NCBI GenBank assembly: GCA_963791995.1
Contig: CAWBUQ010000004.1
Location: 372,001 to 436,000, forward strand
Length of the DNA stretch: 64,000 nucleotides
Reading direction: 5' to 3'
From: Bog-473 sp963791995
GTDB lineage: Bacteria > Actinomycetota > Acidimicrobiia > Acidimicrobiales > RAAP-2
Position 1 is the stretch's first letter, and every line of letters starts with the position of its first letter. The notes under the pieces are model-generated. The model was not told the DNA's origin. It saw nothing but the letters and a program-made list of their open reading frames with translations, and searched no databases. Below, piece by piece: positions 19,547 through 28,737 of this stretch. The position numbers and the translations under genes are program-made.

Positions 19547-20437
19547 TCACGGACCGCCCAGCGGGCCGATGACGTTGGCCCCGAACTCGTCGATCGTCTC
19601 GAGCGTGGCGAAGTCGGTGAACCAGACATAGACGCGGTCGACGTCACGCTGCAGCGAGCGCCGCCGAAGTAGTCGACGAGCTCCGCGGCGACCCCGGGCA
19701 CGATGCGCTCACCGAATCGTCGCCGAGCAGTCTGCTCGATCTCCTGTCGGCCTTGCTCGCGGCCCGGCCCGACGAATGCGACCTGCACCTGCAGCGAGCA
19801 ACGCGCCGGCCCGGCCAGCGGTCGCATCTCGTCGAAGCGGTCGAGGATGGCGATGTGGACGTTCCACCAGTCCGCGTAGGCGGCCACCAGCTCCATCGTC
19901 TTGGGGCCGGCGCCGCCGATGACGATGGGGATCCCTCCGAGTGGCACGGGTTGCTGTTGGGCTCCGTGAAGCACGAAGTGTTCGCCCTCGTAGTCGACGA
20001 CCTCACCGCGCCAGAGGGCGGTGATGATCTCGAGCGACTCCCTGAGCCGGCTGACGCGGATCGCGCGCGGTGACCGAGCCGATACCGAAGGCCTCGAACT
20101 CTGCGGTGACCGAGCCCCAGCCCATGCCGAGCTCGAAGCGTCCCTCCGAGGCGTGGTCGATCGTGACGGCCTCGCGGGCCAGCACGACGGGGTGGCGGAA
20201 CGAGTCGCACAGGACGAGGGAGCCGACGCGGAGGGTGGTGGTCCGGGCAGCCAGCCAGGCGGTGGCCGTCATCGCCTCGAACATCGGGGAGGCTTCCGCC
20301 AGCGGCGGAGCCAGGTGATCCATGCCGGCGACGCCGGCGAAGCCCGCGGCCTCGGCGCGCTCGGCCCGGGCCACCATGTCGGGCATCGTCATGCGCATCT
20401 GGGGCAGGTAGAGCCAGAACTCCGGGGCCGTCGTCAT
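19547..20437 (-). CDS. LLM-class flavin/F420-dependent oxidoreductase (three doubled bases)
   Basis: Luciferase-like barrel: FWLYLPQMRMTMPDMVARAE, GFAGVAGMDHLAPP, VGSLVLCDSFRHPVVLAREA and GRFELGMGWG, followed by the second half IPIVIGGAGPKTMELVAAYA with the usual conserved GG. Breaks near 20064 (ACCG) and 19660-19670 (GGCG and GCTG) are synonymous doublings. The end is NVIGPLGGP at TGA 19547. It is about 295 aa and convergent with the P450. It could act on the same substrate, with FMN or F420 as cofactor; which one is not decided by sequence. Confidence 0.87.
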
Positions 20438-20453
20438 GGGCGCAGGGTAGTGG

Positions 20454-21503
20454 TCAGCCGACCCCAGCCGAATGCCCCGAGGCGAGGCGGTGCAGCTGTG
20501 CGTCGATCGCGGCGAAATGCTCGCGCCGGGCGGCCTGGTCGAGGAACGACGCCTCGAACCCGTTCCGCGCGATGACTGCCAGGGTGCCGATGTCGAGATC
20601 GAGCTCGTCGGCGACAGCCGCGTAGTTGTCCCCGATATACCCGCCGAAGTAGGCGGGATCGTCGGAGTGCACCGAGACCAGGAGCCCGCGGGCGAGCAGC
20701 GCCGGCAGGGGGTGGTCGGCCAGGGTGTCGACCACGCGGAGCTTGACGTTGGAGAACGGGCAGACCGTGAGTGGGACCTGGTGCTCGGCGAGATACCCCA
20801 CGAGGTGCTCGTCTTCGAGGCAGCGCACCCCATGGTCGATCCGCTCGGCTCCCAGAAGGTCGAGCGCCTGCCAGATGTACTCGGGCGGTCCCTCCTCGCC
20901 GGCATGGGCCACCACGTGCAGCCCCTCGGCGCGTGCCCGGGCGAAGACGCGCTCGAAGCCCGCCGGCGGGAAGCCGCGCTCGGAGGAGTCGAGCCCGACG
21001 CCGACGAACTGGTCGCGGAACGCGAGTGCATCGTGCAGCGTCGCCAATGCCTGCTCCTCGGGCAGGTGGCGTAGGACGCACAAGATCAACTGCGCGCGCA
21101 CGCCGAGACCGGCTCCGTCGTCGAGTGCCCGCGACAGTCCGGCGAACACCGTGCCCAGTGGGATGCCGCGGTCGGTGTGGGTCTGGGGATCGAAGAAGAT
21201 CTCGGCATGGCGCACCCCTTGGCTCGCCGCCTTCTGCAGGTAGGCCATCGCCAGGTCGTAGAAGTCCCGCTCGGTGCGCAGGACGTCACAGGCCCGGTAA
21301 TAGATGTCGAGAAACGATTGGAGATCGGCGAAGCGGTACGCGGCGCGCACGTCTTCGACTCCGTCGTAGGGCAGCGCGACGTCGTGACGCCGGGCCAGTT
21401 CGACCAGGAGCTCGGGCTCGAGCGTCCCCTCAATGTGCACGTGCAGCTCAGCCTTCGGCACCGACGCCGCAAAGGCGCGCGCCGCACCGTCCCGGGTGCT
21501 CAT
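20454..21503 (-). CDS. Adenosine/adenine deaminase family protein
   Basis: Purine aminohydrolase: PKAELHVHIEGTLEPELL (H-x-H zinc ligands, substrate loop), HVVAHAGEEG (zinc His and catalytic Glu), ERIDHGVRCLED and VSVHSDDPAYFGGYIGDNY (catalytic Asp pair). DDPAYFGGY is typical of the adenine deaminase subgroup rather than adenosine deaminase. It is about 349 aa from ATG 21503; ATG 21527 is an alternative. Intact and single-copy here. It deaminates adenine to hypoxanthine in salvage, or adenosine to inosine. Confidence 0.88.
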   Translation of the reverse strand: MSTRDGAARAFAASVPKAELHVHIEGTLEPELLVELARRHDVALPYDGVEDVRAAYRFADLQSFLDIYYRACDVLRTERDFYDLAMAYLQKAASQGVRHAEIFFDPQTHTDRGIPLGTVFAGLSRALDDGAGLGVRAQLILCVLRHLPEEQALATLHDALAFRDQFVGVGLDSSERGFPPAGFERVFARARAEGLHVVAHAGEEGPPEYIWQALDLLGAERIDHGVRCLEDEHLVGYLAEHQVPLTVCPFSNVKLRVVDTLADHPLPALLARGLLVSVHSDDPAYFGGYIGDNYAAVADELDLDIGTLAVIARNGFEASFLDQAARREHFAAIDAQLHRLASGHSAGVG

Positions 21504-21638
21504 CGCGTCGCGCTCAGACCCTTCCACCTGGCGTGCATCTCCTCGGCCTCGTCGCCGGAGGGGGACACTACCGCCGAGCTGGGAGTCATTTCGTCGAGTG
21601 CGCAGGGTCTCTGCCGCAGTCCGCGCCGCACCCTTCGG

Positions 21639-22439
21639 TCAGCCGAAGCGCCGGGCGATCGTCCGGGCCCGCTCTCCGTAGCCGCCCCCGAACAGCACCG
21701 CGTGCACGAGAAGGGGATAGAGCTGGAACAGCTCGGTCCGTCCTTCCCAGCCGTCGTGGCGCTCGTGTACTTCGCCGTAGGCCGCCAGCAGGCGGGAGGG
21801 AACCGGGCCGAAGAGCGCCAGCATGGCCAGGTCCTCTTCGGGATGCCCGCCGTGCACGGAGGGATCGATCAACCACGACCGCCCGTCGGCACCCGACAAC
21901 ACGTTGCCCCACCAGAGGTCGCCGTGCAGCAAGGCCGGACCGCCCGGTGGGAGAAGCACGTCGAGACGGTCCGCGACGCGGGCTACCTCGTACTCGAGCC
22001 CGCAACGTGTCGCCAGCTGCATCATGCGGGAGCCGTAGAAGGCGGCGGCGTCGGCCAGCACGGCCGGATCGACTCGACAGGATCCGATCCACGAGGAACC
22101 GGCGCCCCATTGCCGGTGTGGCGCATGGTGCAGGGCGGCGAGGGACCGGCCGAGCATCACGTCGTGGGCGTCGGTACGGGGACCCTGCCGTACGGCCGTG
22201 GTGACCACGAGGTCATCGTCGACGAAGACCACCTCGGGGATTGGGGGCGCGCCGGCCACCGCGGCGAGCCGGCGCAGGCCCTCGGCCTCGTCGCGGGCGC
22301 CCGGCCCCGGCTTGGCGACCAGCCCGCGCCCACCGGCCACGATCAGCCACGCCGAGCCGCCGAGCGAACGGACCGGCCGTGGCGAGCCGACCGCGGCGCC
22401 AAGCCGAGCCAGCCAGGATGCTGCCGACGTGTCCTCCAC
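21639..22439 (-). CDS. Fructosamine kinase family protein
   Basis: Aminoglycoside-phosphotransferase-like fold: ALLHGDLWWGNVLSG (catalytic Asp), SWLIDPSVHGGHPEEDLAML (metal-binding DP-x-x-x-x-G-x-x-E-x-D, diagnostic of fructosamine/ketosamine-3-kinases). About 266 aa from GTG 22439; an ATG at 22469 is possible but would overlap the divergent gene. It likely phosphorylates glycated amines for deglycation, acting in the cytoplasm. Confidence 0.87.
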   Translation of the reverse strand: MEDTSAASWLARLGAAVGSPRPVRSLGGSAWLIVAGGRGLVAKPGPGARDEAEGLRRLAAVAGAPPIPEVVFVDDDLVVTTAVRQGPRTDAHDVMLGRSLAALHHAPHRQWGAGSSWIGSCRVDPAVLADAAAFYGSRMMQLATRCGLEYEVARVADRLDVLLPPGGPALLHGDLWWGNVLSGADGRSWLIDPSVHGGHPEEDLAMLALFGPVPSRLLAAYGEVHERHDGWEGRTELFQLYPLLVHAVLFGGGYGERARTIARRFG

Positions 22440-22456
22440 CGCACCATGATGGGGCG

Positions 22457-23032
22457 GTGCCCAGCTCACGTGTCGCCGGACTCGTCCTGACGCCGGGCGC
22501 CAGCGCCGGCCGGGACCACTCCGGGCTGGTCGCCATCGACGAGGCGGTGACGCCGACGGGTGTCTCGGTGGCCCGGGTCGAGTTCCCCGGCCAGGCAGCC
22601 GGGAAGCGGCGCACCGATCCGCCCGCGGTGTGCATCGAGACCGTTCGCTCGGCCGTGACCTCGCTGGCCGAGCAGCTGCACGTGCGCACCAGCCGGATCG
22701 CGGTCGGAGGCCGTTCTTTCGGTGGCCGGATGTGCTCCGTGGCGGTCGCCGAAGGATTGGCGGCGGCTGCCCTGGTTCTGGTCAGCTATCCGCTGCACCC
22801 GCCGGGCAAGCCCGACCGGCTGCGCACCGAGCACTTCGCTTCGCTCCGCGTGCCCTGCCTCTTCGTCTCGGGTCGCCGCGACGCCTTTGCCACGCCCGAC
22901 GAGCTCGAGCGCGAGACGGCCGCCATCGACGCGCCGGTCACCCGCGTCTTCGTCGCGGGTGACCACTCGCTGCGCCGGAGTGAGGTCGAGGTCGCCGCCG
23001 TCGTGGCTGACTGGCTCGCCGACCTGCGCTGA
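22457..23032 (+). CDS. Alpha/beta hydrolase, Tex30/dienelactone-hydrolase-like
   Basis: GTG 22457 is divergent from the kinase gene with an 17-bp gap. About 191 aa. The nucleophile elbow is VGGRSFGGRMCS, the acid strand is PCLFVSGRRDAF and the catalytic His is in VAGDHSLR. The short size without a lid matches KANL3/Tex30-like hydrolases. Substrate unknown. Confidence 0.85.
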   Translation: MPSSRVAGLVLTPGASAGRDHSGLVAIDEAVTPTGVSVARVEFPGQAAGKRRTDPPAVCIETVRSAVTSLAEQLHVRTSRIAVGGRSFGGRMCSVAVAEGLAAAALVLVSYPLHPPGKPDRLRTEHFASLRVPCLFVSGRRDAFATPDELERETAAIDAPVTRVFVAGDHSLRRSEVEVAAVVADWLADLR

Positions 23033-23138
23033 CCCGGGCGTCTGGCAGCCGGGGTTCTGACCGGCCAGGCCTTCGTCGCGGGCGCATCGGCTTGTGCCGT
23101 TCCGTGCCACGCGGTAGGCCATGTCGGGAGGAGTGGGT

Positions 23139-23309
23139 ATGGCCGACCGAGAGACCCCATTTTCGCTGGGCGACAGTGCCGTCAGCGACAGCGACGACCA
23201 GGGGCCCGACCGCGTGGACGAGCAGGAAGACGAGTCGTTCCCTGCGTCCGACCCTCATTCCGACTGGGCCGGCGGACCACCCGACCTCGGCGACGAGAGC
23301 AGCGACTGA
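23139..23309 (+). CDS. Small acidic conserved protein
   Basis: ATG 23139 follows GGGAGGAG at good spacing. The 56 residues are very acidic, with ESFPASDPHSDWAGGPP near the C-terminus, a motif I recognise from small actinobacterial proteins of unknown role. No membrane segment or cysteines. Confidence 0.65.
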   Translation: MADRETPFSLGDSAVSDSDDQGPDRVDEQEDESFPASDPHSDWAGGPPDLGDESSD

Positions 23310-24029
23310 TCACGATGGGGCGATCTGCGCGAGGAGATCGGCCGTAGCCCCTGGGGCCGCAAGCATCATGTCGTGCCCGGTGGCGAGCTCGTGGGTCTCC
23401 CACCCTGCGGCGACGGCCGCGTCGTAGAAGGGCTCGAGGCTGGACATCGGCGGGTCGGTGTGTCGGACGTAGACCTTGCGCATGGCCTCGAGCGGGCCGG
23501 GGTCGAAGTCGGACGGCTCCACGCAGCAACGGAAGGGAAAGTCGGTCAGGCGTGGCCCGACCCGGGCACGCAACGCGTCGTCGCGCACACCCCACTGCGC
23601 CAGAAAGGCGTCCGTCGCCGGCAGATACCACCCCTCGCCGTTTTCCGCCGCTTGCCGGCGGTAGCGATCGGCGACGTCGACCGGTTCGACGTCGAGCAGG
23701 CTCTGGCCGGGCGCAGTGACGAAAGCACCGAAGTAGACAATGGCGGAGAGTCGCTCCGACGCGCGTTCGGCGAGAGGACCGGCAAGTACACCGGCGTAGC
23801 TGTGCAGGACGAGGTGGACGTCGGCGAGGCCCTCGAACCAGAGCAGCTGCTCAATGTCGTTGACATGGGTCGCGATCCCTATGTCGGGTGAGAGCGCGTC
23901 TCGACGCTCGCCCTGACCGGTGAGCGTCGGTCGGTGGACCTCGTGTCCGCGTGCGGCGAGGAGACGGTCGACATCTGCCCAGCACCACCCCCCGTGCATG
24001 GCGCCGTGTACGAGCACGAACGTTGCCAC
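23310..24029 (-). CDS. Alpha/beta hydrolase (esterase-like)
   Basis: GTG 24029 follows GGGGAGGCCGGG. The start ATFVLVHGAMHGGWCW gives the oxyanion HG strand. LVLHSYAGVLAG is the nucleophile elbow (G-x-S-x-G form with HSYAG), and ATGHDMMLAAP holds the catalytic His. 239 aa, resembling the MenH/salicylate-esterase-like group. It ends immediately after the small acidic gene, on the opposite strand. Confidence 0.87.
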   Translation of the reverse strand: MATFVLVHGAMHGGWCWADVDRLLAARGHEVHRPTLTGQGERRDALSPDIGIATHVNDIEQLLWFEGLADVHLVLHSYAGVLAGPLAERASERLSAIVYFGAFVTAPGQSLLDVEPVDVADRYRRQAAENGEGWYLPATDAFLAQWGVRDDALRARVGPRLTDFPFRCCVEPSDFDPGPLEAMRKVYVRHTDPPMSSLEPFYDAAVAAGWETHELATGHDMMLAAPGATADLLAQIAPS

Positions 24030-24251
24030 CCGGCCTCCCCTGATCCCTCGCGGCGGTGACCGAAGGCTAGGGGAACGCCACGGGAGGCGGCCCGGAGGTC
24101 CCTGCGCCGGCTCCGGCGGCAGACGTGCGGTGGCCCTTCCGTCGACCCGTCGAACGTCCACTCGGGCGCCGTCACCCGAGTGCGGCGCAACAGCCGCACA
24201 CCTCCTGCACAACCGCTCAATCCGGGCTGTCGATCTGCCGTGAATTGGGTG

Positions 24252-24610
24252 ATGGGAGTCGCGGTTGTGGCCCGTGCCGAACAGGGGATCGACGTCCTCG
24301 TCCCGGCCGGAAAGCGCCACCAGCCGGCGCCGGAGCGAGCGCCCGACACGACCCACTCGCGTCGCATGGCGCAGCGGCTCTCTCGACGTCTGCGATGGAT
24401 CTTCGGAGTTGCCGGCGTGCTCGTGGTCGCGCTCATCGTTTCACTGATCGTCCGTCCCATCGGTTCGTACGTCACGCCTGTCGACGGTTGGGGCGTCGAT
24501 GCGCTCGAGTTGACGATGGGTGCGCTGTGCATCGCGCCGTGTTCGACCAATTCGAGGCGGAACTTGCACGGGTCCACGAGGCACTCCACGTGGTGTTGAA
24601 AGGAAGCTGA
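24252..24610 (+). CDS. Small single-pass membrane protein (frameshifted)
   Basis: One clear transmembrane helix (WIFGVAGVLVVALIVSLIV) follows a basic cytoplasmic segment. After YVTPVDGWGVDALELTMG the frame must move by two bases near 24517-24525 (GGTG and CGCT fit Gly and Arg) to continue VFDQFEAELARVHEALH and stop at TGA 24610. The stop abuts the ATG of the REC-GGDEF gene, supporting coupling. The start is uncertain: ATG 24252 or 24366, neither with a good ribosome site. The upstream 222 bp show no gene. Possibly an accessory of the diguanylate cyclase. Confidence 0.5.
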
Positions 24611-25600
24611 ATGCGCATCCTGATCGTCGACGACGACCCCACGAGCCGTCTTCTTCTCAAGGCCATCGTGACCAAGCTGGGTCACGACTGCCTCGTTGCC
24701 GAGGACGGGGTGACCGGGTGGGACCTGATGTCCACGGGTGGTATCGACGTGCTGCTGACGGACTGGATGATGCCCGGGATGGACGGTCCCGAGCTGTGCC
24801 GGCGCGTCCGGAGCGAGCCGGGCGACCAGTACATCTACATCGTCTTGACCACCGGGCTCGATCACCCCGAGCACATCCTCGAAGGGATGAGTGCGGGAGC
24901 CGACGACTATCTCATCAAGCCGGTCGCTTCCTTCGCCGTGCAGACGCGTCTCGTCGCCGCCGAGCGTGTGACCGGGCTGCACCGCAAGCTCGCGTCGACC
25001 CAGGACGAGCTGGAGCGGGCCAACATCGAACTGCTCGAGCAATCGCGCACCGACGAGCTCACGGGGCTGGGCAACCGCCGCCGGATGGAAGAAGACCTGG
25101 CGCGCACCCACGCGCGGGCGATGCGGGTGGGCCGGACCTACGGCATCGCGCTGTTCGACATCGACCACTTCAAGTCCTACAACGACCACTACGGCCATGT
25201 CGGCGGCGACGTGACGCTACGCCGTGTCGCGTCGTCGATCGACGTGGTCATGCGCGCGGGGGAGTGCGCCTACCGGTACGGGGGCGAGGAATTCCTTCTG
25301 CTGATGCCGGACTGCCGTGTCACCGACTCGATCTACATCACAGGCGAGCGCATCCGCGAGGCCGTTGTCGAGGTCCGAATACCCCATGCCGCCCGGCCGT
25401 CGGGCCTGCCGCTCGTCACGATCAGTGGCGGCGTGGCCTGCTGGACGCCGGGATCGCCGCTCAGCTTCCTCGAGGTCCTCGAAGAGGCCGACGAGGCGCT
25501 GTTCCAGGCGAAGTCGGACGGCCGGAACCGGGTCTACGCCGCGCCCTCGGTCGACGGCTGCGACATTCGAGCGGCCACCGCATCGATCGTCATCAGCTGA
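24611..25600 (+). CDS. Response regulator with GGDEF diguanylate cyclase domain
   Basis: The REC domain (residues 1-120) shows MRILIVDDDPTSR acidic pair, phospho-acceptor Asp in LLTDWMMPGMDG and the Lys in DDYLIKPV. A coiled-coil linker (KLASTQDELERANIELLEQS) joins the GGDEF domain (about 145-315), with TDELTGLGNRRRMEEDL, DIDHFKSYNDHYGH and the active-site RYGGEEFLLL. It makes c-di-GMP when phosphorylated, PleD/WspR-style. No EAL protein or cognate kinase is in the window. Intact, in an otherwise clean region. Confidence 0.95.
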   Translation: MRILIVDDDPTSRLLLKAIVTKLGHDCLVAEDGVTGWDLMSTGGIDVLLTDWMMPGMDGPELCRRVRSEPGDQYIYIVLTTGLDHPEHILEGMSAGADDYLIKPVASFAVQTRLVAAERVTGLHRKLASTQDELERANIELLEQSRTDELTGLGNRRRMEEDLARTHARAMRVGRTYGIALFDIDHFKSYNDHYGHVGGDVTLRRVASSIDVVMRAGECAYRYGGEEFLLLMPDCRVTDSIYITGERIREAVVEVRIPHAARPSGLPLVTISGGVACWTPGSPLSFLEVLEEADEALFQAKSDGRNRVYAAPSVDGCDIRAATASIVIS

Positions 25601-25618
25601 CCAGAGCGACGGAACGCT

Positions 25619-26230
25619 TTACGGAGTCGTCAGCGCGCCGCGCAGCGCCCGGAAACCCTCCGACGTGTGCCGGACGAATTCCTCGTCGCGCGCTGCCTCG
25701 CCGCGCTCGAGCCACGTGAGCGTTGCCTCGACGAGCCAGCCGAAGAGCACGTCGGCCCGCCACGAATCGAAGAGCTCGTCGCCCGTGCCCAGCGCTGCCA
25801 GCTGGCGCACGACGGCCACCGACACGGCGCGGAGCTCCAAGGCGTAGTCGGCGAACTGGGGCTCGCGCGCGGCGTGACGCCACAGCAAGGTAAAGGCGGC
25901 GGGGTCGTCGCGGGCCACGGTGAGCAAGGTCCGGGGGCCGAGCCCGCTGTGGCTCGGAAGAGCCAGCTCAGCCCGCAGCTCCACGCCGAGATGGTCGAAG
26001 ACCTGCTGGAGGATCTCGCGGTAGAGCTCCTCCTTCGACTCGAAGTGCCGGTAGACGATCAACTTGGTGACGCCACACGCCCCGGCCACGTCGTCCATGG
26101 AGGTGTCCGTGAATCCCGAGCTGGCGAAGGCCGTGGCTGCGCCTCGCAGGATGGCAGCACGTCGCTCGGCACGAGGGAGGAGTTTGCTCTCTACTTGTAT
26201 ACGTGCAAGTGTATACCTAAGAGTTAACAC
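25619..26230 (-). CDS. TetR-family transcriptional regulator
   Basis: The helix-turn-helix reads AAILRGAATAFASSGFTDTS to TKLIVYRHFESKEELYREIL at residues about 20-70. C-terminal ligand domain of ordinary length; 203 aa. GTG 26230 is the only in-frame start near the domain, which puts the candidate operator at 26193-26216 within its first codons; a leaderless transcript would fit. Divergent from the ferritin-like/LLM pair, so it probably controls them and itself. Confidence 0.87.
   Translation of the reverse strand: MLTLRYTLARIQVESKLLPRAERRAAILRGAATAFASSGFTDTSMDDVAGACGVTKLIVYRHFESKEELYREILQQVFDHLGVELRAELALPSHSGLGPRTLLTVARDDPAAFTLLWRHAAREPQFADYALELRAVSVAVVRQLAALGTGDELFDSWRADVLFGWLVEATLTWLERGEAARDEEFVRHTSEGFRALRGALTTP
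26193..26216. promoter_or_regulatory. Operator-like cluster between TetR and ferritin-like gene
   Basis: ACTTG...CAAGT form an inverted repeat (26193-26210), and GTATAC occurs twice with 14-bp period (26197-26202, 26211-26216). This AT-rich patch in GC-rich DNA is a plausible TetR site. Confidence 0.5.
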
Positions 26231-26270
26231 CTCTGGGGTGACCGCCCGGGACAATGGGGAGGGACCGTCG

Positions 26271-27305
26271 ATGACCACGGCGCAGGTGCAATTCACCGAG
26301 ACCGAGCTGCTCGCAGACGTGCCGGTCGTCGAACCGCTCATCGCCGGCGGCGTGCGCTGCCACGGCGGCTTCGACGCCGAGGGGCGCTACGTCTCGCCTC
26401 GCACCTTGTTCCGCGCTCCGGCGATTCTGGCGTGGGGTGAGCAGAACTGCACACGCTTCTCCACGGAATTGATCGATCCTCCGCTCGAGTGGTGGGAGCG
26501 TTCGTACCCCAGCGTCGACCAGGCGCGGTTCTTGGTCCGTGCCGGGGTGCCCGAGCCGCTCATGGCGACCCTGACGCGCATCGGCACCGTCGAGGGGTAC
26601 GGCGCCAACATTCGCCTGCTCAAGCCGAAGGACATGCAGCGCCACTTCGTCGAGGACGTGCAGGGAACGGCGATCGACCATCTCGGGGGCGGCCTGTTCG
26701 AAGCCCACGGGCGCGACGAGGCGGGCTGGGAGGCCGAGGCAGGGCATCGCGACATGTGGTTCGCGGCACGGGACATCGCGTTCGAGCGCCCCCCTGACGA
26801 GCTGGACATCGAAGCCATGCTGGCCCGCATGGGTTTCGGACCCGGGCGTCAGGGCGCAGAGTCGGCTCGCCTGCTGCCCGGCGATATCGCACCCGACCTG
26901 GAGATGATGGTGACGCTGATGATCCGGGTCCTCTTCATTGAGATCTCCGCCTTCCACACCTTCGCCTGGGCCGAGTCGTGGATGTCCGACACCGAACTCG
27001 TGGCCGGCCAGGGCGAGGCGGCCAAATTGGTCTCTTACATCAGGGCCGACGAGACGCCGCACGTCGGCTATCTGCGCACCGCGCTCTCGGAAATGCGCGA
27101 CCGCACATGGATCGGTGATGGGGGCAAGCAGCATGCCGGCACCGACATGATCGGTCGCATCTGGGACCCCCTCTTGACCCAGAGCCTGGGTCCGGCACGT
27201 GACGAAGCGCGGCGTGCCACCCGGGCCGAGGTCGAACACTGGTGCGCCACCCGCAAGAACGGCGACGACATCCTGGCCGAGTTCAACGGGTTGGGCGGGG
27301 CATGA
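26271..27305 (+). CDS. Conserved protein, possible ferritin-like di-iron enzyme
   Basis: ATG 26271 follows GGGGAGGGA. 344 aa, mostly helical, no signal peptide. Candidate metal ligands: GHRDMWFAARDIAFE, EISAFHTFAWAE and RADETPHVGYLRTAL (E-x-x-H). These E/H spacings recall di-iron oxygenases of the ferritin-like superfamily, but I cannot name a family with certainty. Its TGA overlaps the ATG of the LLM oxidoreductase (ATGA), so the two are translationally coupled and probably act together. Confidence 0.65.
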   Translation: MTTAQVQFTETELLADVPVVEPLIAGGVRCHGGFDAEGRYVSPRTLFRAPAILAWGEQNCTRFSTELIDPPLEWWERSYPSVDQARFLVRAGVPEPLMATLTRIGTVEGYGANIRLLKPKDMQRHFVEDVQGTAIDHLGGGLFEAHGRDEAGWEAEAGHRDMWFAARDIAFERPPDELDIEAMLARMGFGPGRQGAESARLLPGDIAPDLEMMVTLMIRVLFIEISAFHTFAWAESWMSDTELVAGQGEAAKLVSYIRADETPHVGYLRTALSEMRDRTWIGDGGKQHAGTDMIGRIWDPLLTQSLGPARDEARRATRAEVEHWCATRKNGDDILAEFNGLGGA

Positions 27306-28666
27306 AGTTCGGCATCTTCTACGAACACCAGCTCCCACGTCCGTGGGAGGAGGATGACGAGTTCCGCCTGATGCAGAACGCACTCGAACAGGTCGAGCTG
27401 GCCGACCGTCTCGGCTTTGACGTCGTCTGGGAGGTCGAGCACCACTTCTTGGAGGAGTACAGCCACTCCTCGGCGCCCGAGGTGTTCCTCGGCGCCTGTA
27501 GCCAGCGCACGAAGGACATCCGGTTGGGCCACGGGATCATTCAGACCGCGCCGGGTTACAACCACCCGGCCCGCACGGCCGAACGCGTCGCCACCCTCGA
27601 CCTGCTCTCGGGCGGCCGGGTCGAATTCGGCTCGGGTGAATCCGGTTCGGAGGCCGAACTGGGCGGCTTTCTGGTGGACCCGGCCACGAAGCGCGACGCA
27701 TGGCTCGAGGGTCTCGAGATTGCGTTGCGCTGCATGACCGAGACCCCTTTCACCGGGGTCGACGGACGCTTCGTCCAGATGCCGCCCCGGAACGTCGTGC
27801 CCAAGCCGATGCAGAAGCCACACCCGCCCTTGTGGGTGGCCTGCTCGCGGCGCGACACCATCCTGCTGGCGGCAGAAAAGGGGATCGGGGCCCTCACCTT
27901 CGCCTTCATCGACCCCGAGGAGGCCGAGAAGTGGGTGTCCGACTACGAGCGGACCCTGGCCGATCGGTGCGTCCCCGTCGGCCAGGCGGTGAACCCGAAC
28001 ATCGCCTGTGTGACCCAGATGATGTGCCATCCCGATGAGGAGGTTGCGCTCGAGCGCGGACTGGAGGGCGGCAACTTCTTTGGTTACTCCCTCGGGCACT
28101 ACTACGTCTTCGGCGAACACCGGCCGGGCTCGACTGACGTGTGGCGCGAATACCAGGAGCGACGAGGCGAGGTCGGATACTCCCCTGAGGTGGAGTCGGC
28201 ACTGCGACAGGAACGGCTCGGAGCGAAGCTGGTGGCCGGGGATCGCACGGGCCTCCGCGGCGCCACGGGCACCCCGGACCAGGTGCGCGAGTTCCTCGAG
28301 CGATTCGAAGATGCCGGTGTCGACCAGGTCATCTTCGTCCTCCAGGCCGGGCGGAACCGCCACGAGCACATCTGCGAGTCACTCGAGCTGTTCGGCTCCG
28401 AAGTGCTCCCTGCCTTCAAGGAGCGCGACGAGGCACAGGTGAAGGCGAAGTCGGCCCGGCTGGCCCCGGTGGTCGAGGCCGCGATGGAACGGCGGAGCCA
28501 CGAGCCCGAGCCTCCCGCACTCCCGCCTGACTACTCGTTCCCCGCGATCCCGAGACGTTGGGCTGACCAGACCGGCAGCGAAGAAATGCGGGACTGGCTC
28601 GAGAACTTCGCCGAGGCCCGGGCCAAGGGACTTCGGCAGGAAGGCCTCGGCATCCTCGGGAGCTAG
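27302..28666 (+). CDS. LLM-class flavin-dependent oxidoreductase, C-terminally extended
   Basis: A luciferase-like monooxygenase: MKFGIFYEHQLPRPW, GFDVVWEVEHHFLEEYSHSS, LGHGIIQTAPGYNHPARTAE and RVEFGSGESGSEAE, which follow the bacterial luciferase-alpha pattern. 454 aa, longer than the usual 330-380. The last ~70 residues (AMERRSHEPEPPALPPDY, then PRRWADQTGSEEMRDW) are an extra tail. Needs FMNH2 from a reductase not seen nearby. Coupled to the ferritin-like gene. Confidence 0.9.
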   Translation: MKFGIFYEHQLPRPWEEDDEFRLMQNALEQVELADRLGFDVVWEVEHHFLEEYSHSSAPEVFLGACSQRTKDIRLGHGIIQTAPGYNHPARTAERVATLDLLSGGRVEFGSGESGSEAELGGFLVDPATKRDAWLEGLEIALRCMTETPFTGVDGRFVQMPPRNVVPKPMQKPHPPLWVACSRRDTILLAAEKGIGALTFAFIDPEEAEKWVSDYERTLADRCVPVGQAVNPNIACVTQMMCHPDEEVALERGLEGGNFFGYSLGHYYVFGEHRPGSTDVWREYQERRGEVGYSPEVESALRQERLGAKLVAGDRTGLRGATGTPDQVREFLERFEDAGVDQVIFVLQAGRNRHEHICESLELFGSEVLPAFKERDEAQVKAKSARLAPVVEAAMERRSHEPEPPALPPDYSFPAIPRRWADQTGSEEMRDWLENFAEARAKGLRQEGLGILGS

Positions 28667-28737
28667 TGCTGAAGCGCAGATACCCTTCGTCAGTTGGCCC
28701 TTGACAACGTGAAGGCACCGGCAACGAGGAGGACGAT

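Noticed and set aside
415..20080. Programmed ribosomal frameshifting or stop readthrough across many genes
   Set aside because: No slippery heptamers or downstream structures recur, the shifts number in the dozens, and they also hit valS and cysS. The synonymous-doublet pattern explains them better.
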